NCBI GenBank assembly: GCA_035048815.1
Contig: JAUCBN010000004.1
Location: 13,482,001 to 13,546,000, forward strand
Length of the DNA stretch: 64,000 nucleotides
Source of the DNA: Abelmoschus esculentus
Taxonomy: Eukaryota > Streptophyta > Magnoliopsida > Malvales > Malvaceae
Direction of reading: 5' to 3'
Shown piece by piece: positions 1 through 9,149 of the stretch (within the stretch, counting starts at the first letter, position 1; each line of letters starts with the position of its first letter). The position numbers were made by a program, and so were the translations under genes. The notes beneath the pieces were generated by a model. That model ran no database searches. It was not told the origin of the DNA and worked only from the letters and a program-made list of their open reading frames with translations.

Positions 1-915
1 AGCGTGCTTCTCTAAAGGGGCCTTACAGAGAATCCGTTCTAATTTTAACCGAGTAAAAAGCTAAAAATTTGAGATTAATCTTGATAATTTTGTTCAAAAG
101 CCCATAATTAACTATTTGAACTCATAAAATTTGATTTAATATCATATGGTTGTCGTTTTATTGGGATTAAAACGTGCTTGTCTAAAGGGGCCTTACAGAG
201 AATCCGTTCGAATTTTAACCGAGTAAAAAGCTACAAATTTGAGATTAATCTGTATAATTTTGTTCAAAATCCCATAATTAACTATTTGAACTCATAAAAT
301 TTGATTTAATAACATTTGGTTATCGTTTTGTTGGGATTAAAACGTGTCTGTCCAAATGGGCCTTATAGAGAATCCGTTCGAATTTTAACCGAGTAAAAAG
401 CTACAAATTTGAGATTAATCTGTATAATTTTGTTCAAAAGCCCATAATTAACTATTTGAACTCATAAAATTTGATTTAATAACATTTGTTTTCATTTTGC
501 CGGGATTAAAGCGTGCTTGTCTAAAGGGGCCTTACAGAGAATCCGTTCGAATTTTAACCGAGTAAAAAGCTAAAAATTTGAGATTAATCTTGATAATTTT
601 GTTCAAAAGCCCATAATTAACTATTTGAACTCATAAAATTTGATTTAATATCATATGGTTCTCGTTTTATTGGAATTAAAACGTGCTTGTCTAAAGTGGC
701 CTTACAGAGAATCTGTTCGAATTTTAACCGAGAAAAAAACTACAAATTTGAGATTAATCTGTATAATTTTGTTCAAAAGCCCATAATTAACTATTTGAAC
801 TCATAAAATTTGATTTAATAACATTTTTTGTCATTTTGCCGGGATTAAAGCGTGCTTGTCTAAAGGGGCCTTACAAAGAATCCGTTCGAATTTTAACCTA
901 GTAAAAAGCTAAAAA
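1..915. repeat. Satellite array, about 5.4 monomers, left flank of retrotransposon A
   Basis: AT-rich tandem satellite. Successive copies of the landmark A(A/G)CGTG start at 1, 171, 341 and 510, giving a period of 169-170 bp. Each monomer carries the conserved words GAGAATCCGTTCGAATTTTA, GAGATTAATCT and GAACTCATAAAATTTGATTT. The array starts before the window and is interrupted at 915 by the TG end of an LTR. The stretch recurs at 29750-30664 at a constant offset of 29749. No gene is visible in it. Confidence 0.95.
911..915. repeat. Target site duplication AAAAA, left copy (element A)
   Basis: The five bases before the TG of the 5' LTR match the five bases after the CA of the 3' LTR (11246-11250). 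Removing the element and one copy restores the normal satellite word GCTAAAAATTTGAG, which occurs uninterrupted elsewhere in the window. A 5-bp duplication is usual for Ty3/gypsy integrase. Confidence 0.93.
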
Positions 916-1380
916 TGTAATATCCTAAACATAGCCTAGAAGTTAAGGACTAAATAAATTAAATTAGAGTTTAATAAAATTTTAATTTTAGTGACTAAAT
1001 TGAATAAATTTGAAAATTTGGGGACCAAATTGAAAAAGGACCAAAAAGTGAAAATTCAAAATAGGGGAGATTGCATGTAAATTTTAAGGAATTGGAGGCC
1101 TTGCACACATGGCAAGACCCCTCTTGGCCGGCCACCTCCTTGTCCCCCAACCAAAAATTTAGTTGAATTAAAGAAAATGAGAAAATGGGGAAAAAAATGA
1201 TTATATGACATGTGGGAGAGAGAAAAGTCAAATTTGTCATCCTCCTCCCCCATTCTCTCTTCTCTTGGCCGGCCATGGAAGCTCTTAAAGAGAAAAAAAA
1301 AGTTTGCTTGCTTGCATGTGATGTTTTAAGGAAGATTTTGAAGGTTTGAAGCAAGATTTTTGATTAGGGAGGTCAAATAA

Positions 1381-1390
1381 GCAAGGTAAG
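1381..1390 (+). other. Candidate 5' splice site in LTR (AAG|GTAAG)
   Basis: The word GCAAGGTAAGATG gives a strong plant donor consensus with the exon ending at 1385 and GT at 1386-1387. It is conserved in the 3' LTR of A (GT at 9620), in element B (GT at 14670) and in the solo LTR. It could pair with the acceptor just before the gag start codon. That requires a transcript starting upstream of 1385, for which no clear promoter is seen. Confidence 0.35.
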
Positions 1391-2173
1391 ATGTTTTTCT
1401 TCTTCTAAGCTCAATTAAAAATGAAGTTGAAGGTTGTTAACTTGAAATCCATGGCTGGAAATTCAATATTATGTTCTTGGTTAACTTATTTTTAAGTTAG
1501 AAGTTAAATGCATGTTGCTGGAAATTCATGTTATTACAATTGTTGAGTTTTTGAGCTTAAGGACTAAGTTGCATGGATTTGGAAAGTTATAGGGACTGTA
1601 TTATGGTTAAATTTATGAAGGATTTTGATGTTAGGATGATTAAAATGGTCTTATGTGGACTGATTTGAAGTAAAATGAAGCGTGAGAAAGTTTGGTAGTG
1701 AATTAAGTGATAAATGTGATTTTTGGGACTGTTTTGTAAGAATTGAGAAATTAGTGGACTTAATTATTTTTGTTGAATCTGGAAATTCAATATTGAATTC
1801 ATAAGATGATGTTTTAAGAGTGTGGAAATTAAATTATAGGTGCTTTGGTTAAAAAGATGAAGAAAAGGAAGTGTTAGAATTGGTAAAGTTTTTTTGGACT
1901 AGCTTCTAAGTGATATTTTAGTAGCTTCATGGATTGAGCTGAAAACTCTATTTAAATGCAAAATTAAAAATGTTGGTATAGGTAAAATGTGCTTGAAATT
2001 GAGCTTACTAAAGTTTACAAGTATTGGATGAGTTAAATTGGTGATAAGGTTGATGAATTTTGAGTTGAAAGTGATGTAGGTGAAATCTGTCCAGAATAGG
2101 CCCTGTTCTGGACAGTCACTTCAAAAAATTCCATAGAATAATGTACAAGGAATTTGGGGCTGGGATTGAACAG

Positions 2174-2180
2174 TATATAA
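2174..2180 (+). promoter_or_regulatory. Candidate TATA box of LTR promoter (TATATAA)
   Basis: TATATAA lies in the LTR, upstream of a conserved stretch. The same position reads TCTATAA in element B (15456-15462) and TATATAA in the solo LTR (31923-31929). Position and context are compatible with the U3 promoter, but no start site can be shown from sequence alone. It would be downstream of the donor-like site at 1386, so the two candidates cannot both serve one 5' transcript. Confidence 0.3.
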
Positions 2181-3241
2181 CTTGGATGAGTCTACTTTAA
2201 TTAGAAAAAAACCTCACCTCGTTTGCCCTTGTAAATTAGGAGATATAAGAGAAACAAAAAGATTGGTCCAGACTGTCCCGAAACAGCACTACTGTGTCCT
2301 TAAATTGAAAACTGGTATCGATTGGTTCGTAGGAAAAATTCAAGCTTTATATGGTTCAAAAGATGATTTCGTTAGCTTTCCAACGAGGTAAAGTGGGCAA
2401 TTTTTGGACATGTGGATCAAGAGATAAAAATAGTTTAGTGAACATTGTACAATCTGTCCAGGAGTATAACGTTACTGTTTTGGTGGTTTTAGAGTTGTTA
2501 ATTATGATATGTGTAGTTCGAATGTATTTTGATGATATGTATATGCTTTTGTGTGTTTTAGAGGCTTCTAAAGAATTGGATAGTGAGGAAGAGCTGAGGC
2601 AAGAGCTTGCCAAAAGAAGGAGCAAGGGGCCAATCATCCATAATCCTTAGGAGTTTTGCTTGGATTGTTTGTGAGTGTGACCTTCCTTGGGGTTGGGACT
2701 AGGTCCTAACCCAATTCTGATTTTTGATTATTTATGATTAAACCGGTATGAAATATGACTTAATACCAACTTGGCTAATCTTTAAGGGGAGAGTGAAATG
2801 TTATGAGAACTTGTTTGTTGCCATGTTATTTGATAGCATGTTGATTGAATATGTATTGCTTATCACGTAATTGTTTTGATTTGTTCATACCCATGCATTA
2901 CATATGCCGAGGTATGAATGGCATGCTTAAGCTTGGGATGCAAGGTACGTGTACATGCATTCGTTCCATGAAATTAAGGTTCTGATTTTTAAATGTGCTT
3001 GGCATGTTTAATGCAATGTATATGAAATGACATGAAATGAATTCTTATGAGCCTAGGCACAATGGCCTAAGAGGCTTGGTCTATGAGGACCGTGTTATTG
3101 AAATGATATTGAATATTGGATTGATATGCTTAAATTGATAATCGACAACCTTGGTAGCTAGTTAGTCAGATAGGAGGGCATGCCTTAGAATCTAGAGCTC
3201 ATTGTATCGGGTAGGACTTCGGTCCGGGGCAATTGGCCCTT

Positions 3242-3329
3242 ATTGGCGACAGACGGAGGGTACGTTTTTGGTCATTGGCGACAGTAGGAGGGTTTGACCA
3301 GCACTATAGGTGCATATTATGGCGACAGT
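3242..3329 (+). repeat. Three spaced GGCGACAG words in the LTR
   Basis: GGCGACAG starts at 3245, 3277 and 3321; the first two are preceded by ATT. The triplet is conserved in both LTRs of element B. It lies in the 1.27-kb segment missing from the 3' LTR of A and from the solo LTR. Function unknown; it could be an RNA structural element or a protein-binding array. Confidence 0.5.
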
Positions 3330-3475
3330 TGGTTGGAGATTCGATTATCTTCTAGCTAAATACCAAGGTGGTTGTAATGATTTAATTAACTTGAATTTAA
3401 ATGCACTATAATTGTTAGTTAAATGCAAGCATGATTACTTGTTATGAAAGTGCACTTGTCATTGGCATATTACTT

Positions 3476-3671
3476 ATCGGATTGTCATATATTGAACATT
3501 GGATTGTTACATGTATTTGGATTGTCATATAGTGAACATTAAATTGATACGTGTAATCGGATTGTCACATGTTGAACCTTGAATTGAATTGTTATACATT
3601 GAATTGATATGTGTACTTGAATTTGGATTGTTTCGATACATGTTTGGATTGTCTTGGATTGTTTCGATTCT
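3476..3671 (+). repeat. Imperfect short tandem repeat in LTR (TGGATTGTCATAT-type)
   Basis: Several degenerate copies of a unit resembling TTGGATTGTCATATATTGAA, differing in spacing and base changes. The corresponding tracts in element B (about 16760-16884 and 24924-25048) are shorter. Length change here accounts for most of the 71-bp LTR length difference between A (3356) and B (3285). Confidence 0.6.
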
Positions 3672-4277
3672 TTGTTTTTGTTACCTCACTAAGTACCTTA
3701 TGTACTTACCCCCGGTCCCTTCGCTCTTCCCAAACATTTCAGGTTGATCGATTTATAGCTCGGTCTCGGATTTCCGTCGTTCGGATCAGCAGCAGCACAA
3801 GCCAAGTATGATCTTTTTGTATCTCCTAGTGGTGGCTAGTCTTGTTTAGTTAGACCATGCATTTTGATTACTTTAGACGGTTTGTATATAGTGAACCACA
3901 TTTTGGTAGCTTCGGGCTTAAACTTGTATAACTTAAGAACGTTGACATATTCGAAACGTTAATATGTATGTATATTCGTAATGGATTACATGCCATGGAA
4001 TGAAATGTATGAATTATTGATAATGTCATATGGAATGGATAAATGAATTATAGAACTATTGAATGAACAATAGGCTTCGGGAATGTTTAGTAATGAATAT
4101 AAGTTGCTAAGTAGTTTAAAGGCCTAATAATAGAAAAAAGTTTTAAATTACCCCTAAAATCGGTACTGTTAAGTTAAGTTAAGTTGGTAAACCTTTGCCC
4201 AGGCCGGGTTATCGGAGTGCTCGAGGATCGGTGACGCCCCTTTCCTACCGGCCCGGGGTGGGGGTGTCACACTTGGT

Positions 4278-4289
4278 TGGTATCAGAGC
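4278..4289 (+). other. Primer binding site of element A, initiator tRNA-Met type
   Basis: TGGTATCAGAGC starts six bases after the 5' LTR end. This is the standard plant primer binding site complementary to the 3' end of initiator tRNA-Met. Minus-strand DNA synthesis would start here. Confidence 0.92.
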
Positions 4290-4399
4290 GTTTAGGTTAA
4301 GATTCTAGGACTAAAACCGAGTCCGCATGCATCATATAGGATCGAACTATGCCACCTAGGAGTTATATACAATAATGTGCTTGTGCTTGCTCGATCTAA

Positions 4400-4428
4400 T
4401 TCTTTCTTGTTTGTTTGTCAATTGTAGA
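4400..4428 (+). other. Candidate 3' splice site directly before gag ATG (element A)
   Basis: A CTAAT branch-point-like word, a T-rich tract and TTGTAG end at 4427, two bases before the gag ATG at 4429. This is a good plant acceptor. The acceptor and T-rich tract are conserved in element B (AG at 17644-17645), where the upstream word is CTAAA. It suggests a spliced gag leader; the donor is uncertain (1386 in the LTR, or a weaker AG|GT at about 4303). Confidence 0.4.
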
Positions 4429-7400
4429 ATGTCCGATTCGAGGTTGGCGGTAGATGACCCGAATCCCGCAGCCTCTTCGACCGACGGAGATAGTGTGGAG
4501 ATGGGTCAGAACCCTCCGCAACAAGCTCCACCTCCTCCGCCCCCTGTTGCTCCTCAACCGGCAATTCCGGCAGTTCAGAACGTTCAGCAGGAATGTCTTC
4601 TTAGCATGAAGGAGATGTTCGATCAGCTTCTAGTGAATCTGAAGCAGAATCAGCAAGATGCCCCTGCCCCTGATGCACCCGGTTGTGCTCCGATAGATAA
4701 GCTTGCCCGGTATCGAGCTTATACATTTGCGGGTGTTAGTGAGGAGAAACCAGAGGATGCAGAGTATTGGTTAGAACGTACTACTCAGATTCTGACCAAG
4801 CAGCTCCATTGTTCTGACGAGCACAAGTTAGAGTGTGCCATAGCCCTATTGGCCGATGAAGCTCTGAGTTGGTGGGAAACCACTACATTGACTGCCCCGA
4901 TGGGATCTGTTACATGGAAATTCTTCGTCGAGGAATTTAAGAAGAAATACATCAGTGAACAATATCTAGCCGAGCGCCGAAAGAAATTCCTGTATCTGAA
5001 ACAAGCCAACCGGCCGATCGAGCAGTATGTGGCCGATTTCTGCAAATATTGTAAGTATGGCTCCGAGTACATTAAGACCGAGGAAGAAAAATGCCGGAAA
5101 TTCACTGATGGTCTTAACGATGAGTTGAGCCCAATGTTTACGGCCCTTGGGATTACCGACTTCCAGAACTTGGTGAATCGGGCCATTGCGACAGAGGCAA
5201 AGATGAAAGCTTCCGAGAACCGCAAGGGTGGTAGTTCTTGGAAGGACAAACGAGCCAGAACCGATGATAGGCCTCAGTGGAAGAACAAGAAGTCAAAACA
5301 GACCAAGGAGTCTACTTCTGGCTATACCTCTGTTCAGAGAGATGGATACATACCGAAGCCTCAGGCAGTATCTAGGCACACAGCCCCGGTCATTTCTGTG
5401 GATAGCACGGGGAATTCTAACAGAGGCACTCAGTATCCTGCCTGCAAGTTCTGCCAGAAACATCATCCGGGTCAGTGTAGGACTCAGCAGAATCTGTGCT
5501 ACTTGTGCGGAGCTTCCGATCACTATATCAGGAACTGTCCTCAGAATCCCAACAAAGTTCCTGCTAAAGCTTCTGCTATGGACAGTGCTTCTCCGTATGC
5601 CAGAAACAAGGGTTCCAGACAGGCTCAATCTGGTAATCAGGGAAAGAATAAGGGCCAGCCTTCTAGTGCTACACACCAGGAATCTCGGGCTCCTGCACGG
5701 ATCTACCACATCAAGGGAAAGGACGATGAGGAATCTCCGGATGTAATCGCAGGTATGATCGAATTAAATTCGAGTCCTGCATATGCTTTGATTGATTCTG
5801 GGTCTACTCATTCTTTTATTTGCTCTGCTATGGTTGCAAAAGCAAGTCTGAAACCTGAGGTAGTCACTAGGGGTCTTGTAGTGTCAAACCCTATAGGAGG
5901 TTTATTGAATATTAATCTTGTTTGTAAGAGCTCCCCTGTTATAATTCAAAATGTCCCTTTCCGGGTTAACTTGTTTGTGCTACCGACATGTGAGTTTGAC
6001 TTGGTTCTGGGCTTAGACTGGTTGGTTAAGCATGAGGCTTGGATCGATTGCCAAAATCGGAGACTCTACCTTCGGGGTTTGGGTAAGGAGTCTATCTTAC
6101 TCATTGATAAGAAACCGACATCAGTGTTTGCTGCCATGGTATTACAAGACGAGTATGACTTCGGGTTACCTACTATTCCAGTTGTATCCGAGTTTATTGA
6201 TGTTTTTCCCGAAGAACTCCCTGGTCTTCCTCCGAACAGGGAAGTGGAATTCGGAATTGAGGTCCAGCCTGGGACAAGTCCGGTGTCCATCACTCCCTAT
6301 AGAATGGCACCGATAGAGTTGAAAGAGCTAAGGAAGCAACTCCAGGAACTGCAAGATAAGGGTTTAATTAGACCTAGTTCATCTCCCTGGGGTGCTCCAG
6401 TCTTATTTGTGAAGAAGAAAGATGGCTCAATGAGACTTTGTGTTGATTATAGGCAGTTGAACAAAGTCACTATCAAGAATAAGTATCCTTTGCCCAGAAT
6501 TGAAGACTTGTTTGATCAGCTTAAGGATGCTGCAGTGTTCTCAAAGATTGATTTGCGGTCAGGCTACTATCAGATGAAGATAAAGGACGAGGATGTGCCT
6601 AAGACAGCTTTTAGGACTCGATATGGTCATTTCGAGTTCCTTGTGATGCCATTCGGATTGACGAATGCTCCGGCTGCTTTCATGGATCTCATGAACCGTA
6701 TGTTCAAGCCTTATATAGACAAGTTTGTTGTGGTTTTCATTGATGATATACTTGTCTACTCCCGGAATAAGGAAGAACATTCTGAGCATCTCCGAATTGT
6801 CTTGCAAACTCTCCGAGAACGCCAGTTGTTTGCAAAGTTCTCAAAGTGTGAGTTCTGGCTATCGGAAGTTTCATTCCTTGGCCATGTCATTTCGGCAGAA
6901 GGAATCAAAGTGGATGCGAGAAAGGTACAAACCATTCTGGATTGGAGGCCTCCGAGGAATATCAGTGAGATCAGAAGTTTTCTCGGTTTGGCCGGATATT
7001 ACAGGCGCTTCGTTAAGGGATTCTCGTCCATTGCTTCTCCCTTGACAAAGCTGCTCCGAAAGGATGAGCCATTCGTTTGGTCAGAGAAACAACAGAGAAG
7101 CTTTGATCAGCTCAAGCAAACTCTTACTCATGCCCCTATTCTTATTCAGCCAGAATCAGGGAAGGAGTACACCGTGTATAGTGATGCATCGCAGTTGGGA
7201 TTAGGATGTGTCTTAATGCAAGAGGGGAAAGTGGTGGCATATGCCTCACGACAGTTGAAACCCCATGAACTTAATTACCCCACTCATGATCTTGAGCTAG
7301 CTGCGATTGTTTTTGCACTCAAAATCTGGAGGCATTATTTGTATGGTGAAAGGTGCTATTTGTTCACCGATCACAAAAGCCTCAAGTATCTTCTGACTCA

Positions 7401-7554
7401 GAAAGATCTTAACTTAAGACAAAGAAGATGGATGGAGCTATTAAAAGATTATGATCTTGTTATTGACTATCATCCCGGCAAGGCCAATGTGGTTGCGGAT
7501 GCTCTTAGTCGTAAACCAACTCTGGGTAAGAAATTGAATCCCTTAGTAAATTGA
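4429..7554 (+). CDS. Element A gag-protease-RT-RNase H polyprotein (exon 1 plus unspliced tail)
   Basis: The start is ATG 4429, the first Met matching element B; the 18 residues possible upstream of it translate the acceptor-like T-rich tract. Residues from this Met: proline-rich N-terminus (about 29-47), Gag core (about 95-255), a variant finger with Cys339, Cys342, His345/346 and Cys350, and a CCHC knuckle at Cys357, Cys360, His365, Cys370. Protease has DSG at 456-458. Reverse transcriptase has Asp708 and IDD at 771-773, with Asp673 in the conserved VDYRQLN motif. RNase H has Asp919, Glu956, Asp981, Asp1024. Read unspliced, it ends at residue 1041 after nine intron-coded residues; if spliced, it leaves at 7525. 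Open throughout and about 98.5 percent identical to B by eye (some 15 differences in 1032 residues). Confidence 0.92.
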   Translation: MSDSRLAVDDPNPAASSTDGDSVEMGQNPPQQAPPPPPPVAPQPAIPAVQNVQQECLLSMKEMFDQLLVNLKQNQQDAPAPDAPGCAPIDKLARYRAYTFAGVSEEKPEDAEYWLERTTQILTKQLHCSDEHKLECAIALLADEALSWWETTTLTAPMGSVTWKFFVEEFKKKYISEQYLAERRKKFLYLKQANRPIEQYVADFCKYCKYGSEYIKTEEEKCRKFTDGLNDELSPMFTALGITDFQNLVNRAIATEAKMKASENRKGGSSWKDKRARTDDRPQWKNKKSKQTKESTSGYTSVQRDGYIPKPQAVSRHTAPVISVDSTGNSNRGTQYPACKFCQKHHPGQCRTQQNLCYLCGASDHYIRNCPQNPNKVPAKASAMDSASPYARNKGSRQAQSGNQGKNKGQPSSATHQESRAPARIYHIKGKDDEESPDVIAGMIELNSSPAYALIDSGSTHSFICSAMVAKASLKPEVVTRGLVVSNPIGGLLNINLVCKSSPVIIQNVPFRVNLFVLPTCEFDLVLGLDWLVKHEAWIDCQNRRLYLRGLGKESILLIDKKPTSVFAAMVLQDEYDFGLPTIPVVSEFIDVFPEELPGLPPNREVEFGIEVQPGTSPVSITPYRMAPIELKELRKQLQELQDKGLIRPSSSPWGAPVLFVKKKDGSMRLCVDYRQLNKVTIKNKYPLPRIEDLFDQLKDAAVFSKIDLRSGYYQMKIKDEDVPKTAFRTRYGHFEFLVMPFGLTNAPAAFMDLMNRMFKPYIDKFVVVFIDDILVYSRNKEEHSEHLRIVLQTLRERQLFAKFSKCEFWLSEVSFLGHVISAEGIKVDARKVQTILDWRPPRNISEIRSFLGLAGYYRRFVKGFSSIASPLTKLLRKDEPFVWSEKQQRSFDQLKQTLTHAPILIQPESGKEYTVYSDASQLGLGCVLMQEGKVVAYASRQLKPHELNYPTHDLELAAIVFALKIWRHYLYGERCYLFTDHKSLKYLLTQKDLNLRQRRWMELLKDYDLVIDYHPGKANVVADALSRKPTLGKKLNPLVN

Positions 7555-7602
7555 AAACTTCTCTCATAAGTAAATGCCTAATTCCATGAATTTCTTTTGT
7601 AG
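7526..7602 (+). other. Putative spliceosomal intron between RNase H and integrase (element A)
   Basis: 77 bp: donor G|GTAAGA at 7526, CTAAT branch-point-like word with A at 7581, T-rich tract, acceptor TTTTGTAG ending 7602. The length is not a multiple of three and it contains the stop that ends the first frame (7552-7554). Exact removal joins codon position 1 (G7525) to CT at 7603-7604, an Ala codon, and opens the frame into integrase. The residues then gained (APNAINAHL) resemble the RNase H-integrase linker that I recall in related elements as ALNAHL. The same intron is in element B with two base differences. Splicing itself is inferred, not shown. Confidence 0.7.
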
Positions 7603-9137
7603 CTCCTAATGCTATTAATGCTCATCTTCGATTGTATCGAAGGCGAGGATTCTTGTCAGAACTTCATGTTCAATCTACTTTGATTGCTCGGATCAAAGAC
7701 CTCCAGCAAACTGATTCTGAACTTCAGGCTATCATGTCAAAGCTTGATTCAAAGGCCAATCAGGACTTCTCTATTCATGATAATGGTATTCTGTATTTCA
7801 AAGATAGGGTTTGTGTCCCTAATGACGAAGAATTAAAAAGGGAAATACTCCAAGAAGCCCACCAGAGTTCTTTATCGGTTCACCCTGGATCGGTAAAGAT
7901 GTACAAAGATTTGAAACCATTGTATTGGTGGTCGGGCATGAAGTCAGCCATCACAGACTTCGTGTCTAAATGTTTGACATGTCAGAGAATCAAGGCTGAG
8001 CATCAAGTTCCGGCTGGGTTGCTGCAGCCAATCGAAATTCCTCAGTGGAAATGGGAAAAGATCACAATGGACTTTGTGATGGGTCTTCCGTTAACTCCGA
8101 GAAAGAATGATGCCATATGGGTGATTGTGGACAGATTCACTAAGTCAGCTCACTTCATCCCGATCAGAGTGAACATGAGTTCAGATATTTTGGCCGATTT
8201 GTATATTCGTGAAGTGGTACATCTGCATGGAATTCCCACTTCTATCATCTCTGATCGAGACTCTAAGTTCACCTCTCGGTTCTGGAGATCATTACAGGAA
8301 GCTTTGGGAACTAGAGTACGTTTGAGTACAGCGTTCCATCCTCAGACTGATGGACAATCTGAGAGAGTTATTCAGGTCCTTGAGGATATGTTGCGATCTT
8401 GTATTATAGACTTCGGAAAGAACTGGGAGAAATCCCTACCTCTTGTGGAGTTCGCGTATAACAATAGCTATCAGGCTTCCATTCAAATGGCCCCGTTCGA
8501 AGCTTTATATGGTAGGAGGTGCAGAACTCCTCTATGTTGGTCCGAGTTGGGTGAAAGCAAGGTTTTAGGGCCTCAGTTGCTTCGGGAAACTGAAGAGCAA
8601 GTCAAGATTATTCATGCAAGATTGAAACAGGCCTTTGATAGGCAAAAATCTTATGCGGATCTCAAAAGGAGGGATGTTCAGCATAGTGTGGGAGACAAAG
8701 TCTTTTTGAAAGTATCACCATGGAAGAAGATCTTTCGGTTCGGGAAGAGAGGCAAGCTTAGCCCTCGTTTCATCGGGCCTTTCGAGGTTATTGAGAGGAT
8801 TGGTCCCGTGGCTTACTGATTAGCGCTCCCTACTGAATTTGACAGGATTCACAATGTCTTCCATGTCTCAATGCTCAGAAAGTATAGATCGGATCCCTCA
8901 CATGTTCTTGAACCTGAGGATGTGGAATTGAATCCGGACTTATCTTACGTAGAGGAACCAGTTCAGATTCTTGACCGAGAAATCAGAAAGCTTCGAAACA
9001 AGTCTGTTCCTCTCGTGAAGATTCTTTGGAGAAACCACAAGGTAGAGGAAGCCACGTGGGAACCGGAAGCAACTATGCGAGAGCAATACCCACACCTTTT
9101 TCCTCCAGGTATAAATTCGAGGACGAATTTTCCTTAA
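7603..9137 (+). pseudogene. Element A integrase-chromodomain exon, broken by an in-frame stop
   Basis: Second part of pol, in a different frame from gag-RT until the 77-bp intron is removed. It encodes the HHCC zinc region (His1119, His1126, Cys1156, Cys1159), the catalytic Asp1189, Asp1250 and Glu1286 with D35E spacing, the GPY/F region (about 1416-1442) and a chromodomain (about 1481-1532). The TGA at 8817-8819 replaces the Gln1438 codon CAA of element B, cutting off the end of the GPY/F region and the whole chromodomain. The frame is otherwise open to TAA 9135-9137. The zinc region reads YWWSGMK where B has the commoner YWWPGMK. The product would be a truncated integrase without its chromatin reader. 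Confidence 0.88.
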
Positions 9138-9148
9138 GGGGGGGAGAA
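9136..9148 (+). other. Polypurine tract of element A
   Basis: AAGGGGGGGAGAA ends one base before the 3' LTR start (9150). It would prime plus-strand synthesis. The TAA stop of the polyprotein overlaps its first two bases, so coding region and tract are packed together. Confidence 0.9.
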
Positions 9149-9149
9149 T

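Larger units (their letters stand above)
916..4271 (+). repeat. 5' LTR of element A, full length (3356 bp)
   Basis: Begins TGTAATATCC and ends GGTGTCACA, directly before the primer binding site. It aligns with the 3' LTR at offset 8234 up to 2848, and again from about 4123. The 3' LTR lacks the intervening 1274 bp. Substitutions seen relative to the 3' LTR are at 1004, 1682, 2092, 4134 and 4201. The LTR holds a TATA-like word, splice-site-like words, three GGCGACA copies and a short imperfect repeat tract, listed separately. Short open frames inside it on either strand look like chance frames. Confidence 0.94.

Noticed and set aside
995..1354. Minus-strand 119-residue open frame, repeated at 9229-9588 and 30744-31103
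   Set aside because: It lies inside the LTR and recurs only because the LTR does. It has no recognisable domain, and element B's LTRs carry only a shorter, altered version.
2351..2650. Plus-strand 99-residue open frame in each LTR, ending in an acidic, lysine-rich tail
   Set aside because: Low-complexity hydrophobic start and no homology recognised. The tail after TGTGTTTTAG looks more like a possible non-coding leader exon than a protein gene; too weak to annotate.
7526..7602. Programmed ribosomal frameshift instead of an intron
   Set aside because: No slippery heptamer is seen near the stop. The linker residues of the family are encoded only after the acceptor, and frameshifting would insert extra residues there. 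Kept only as a less likely alternative.
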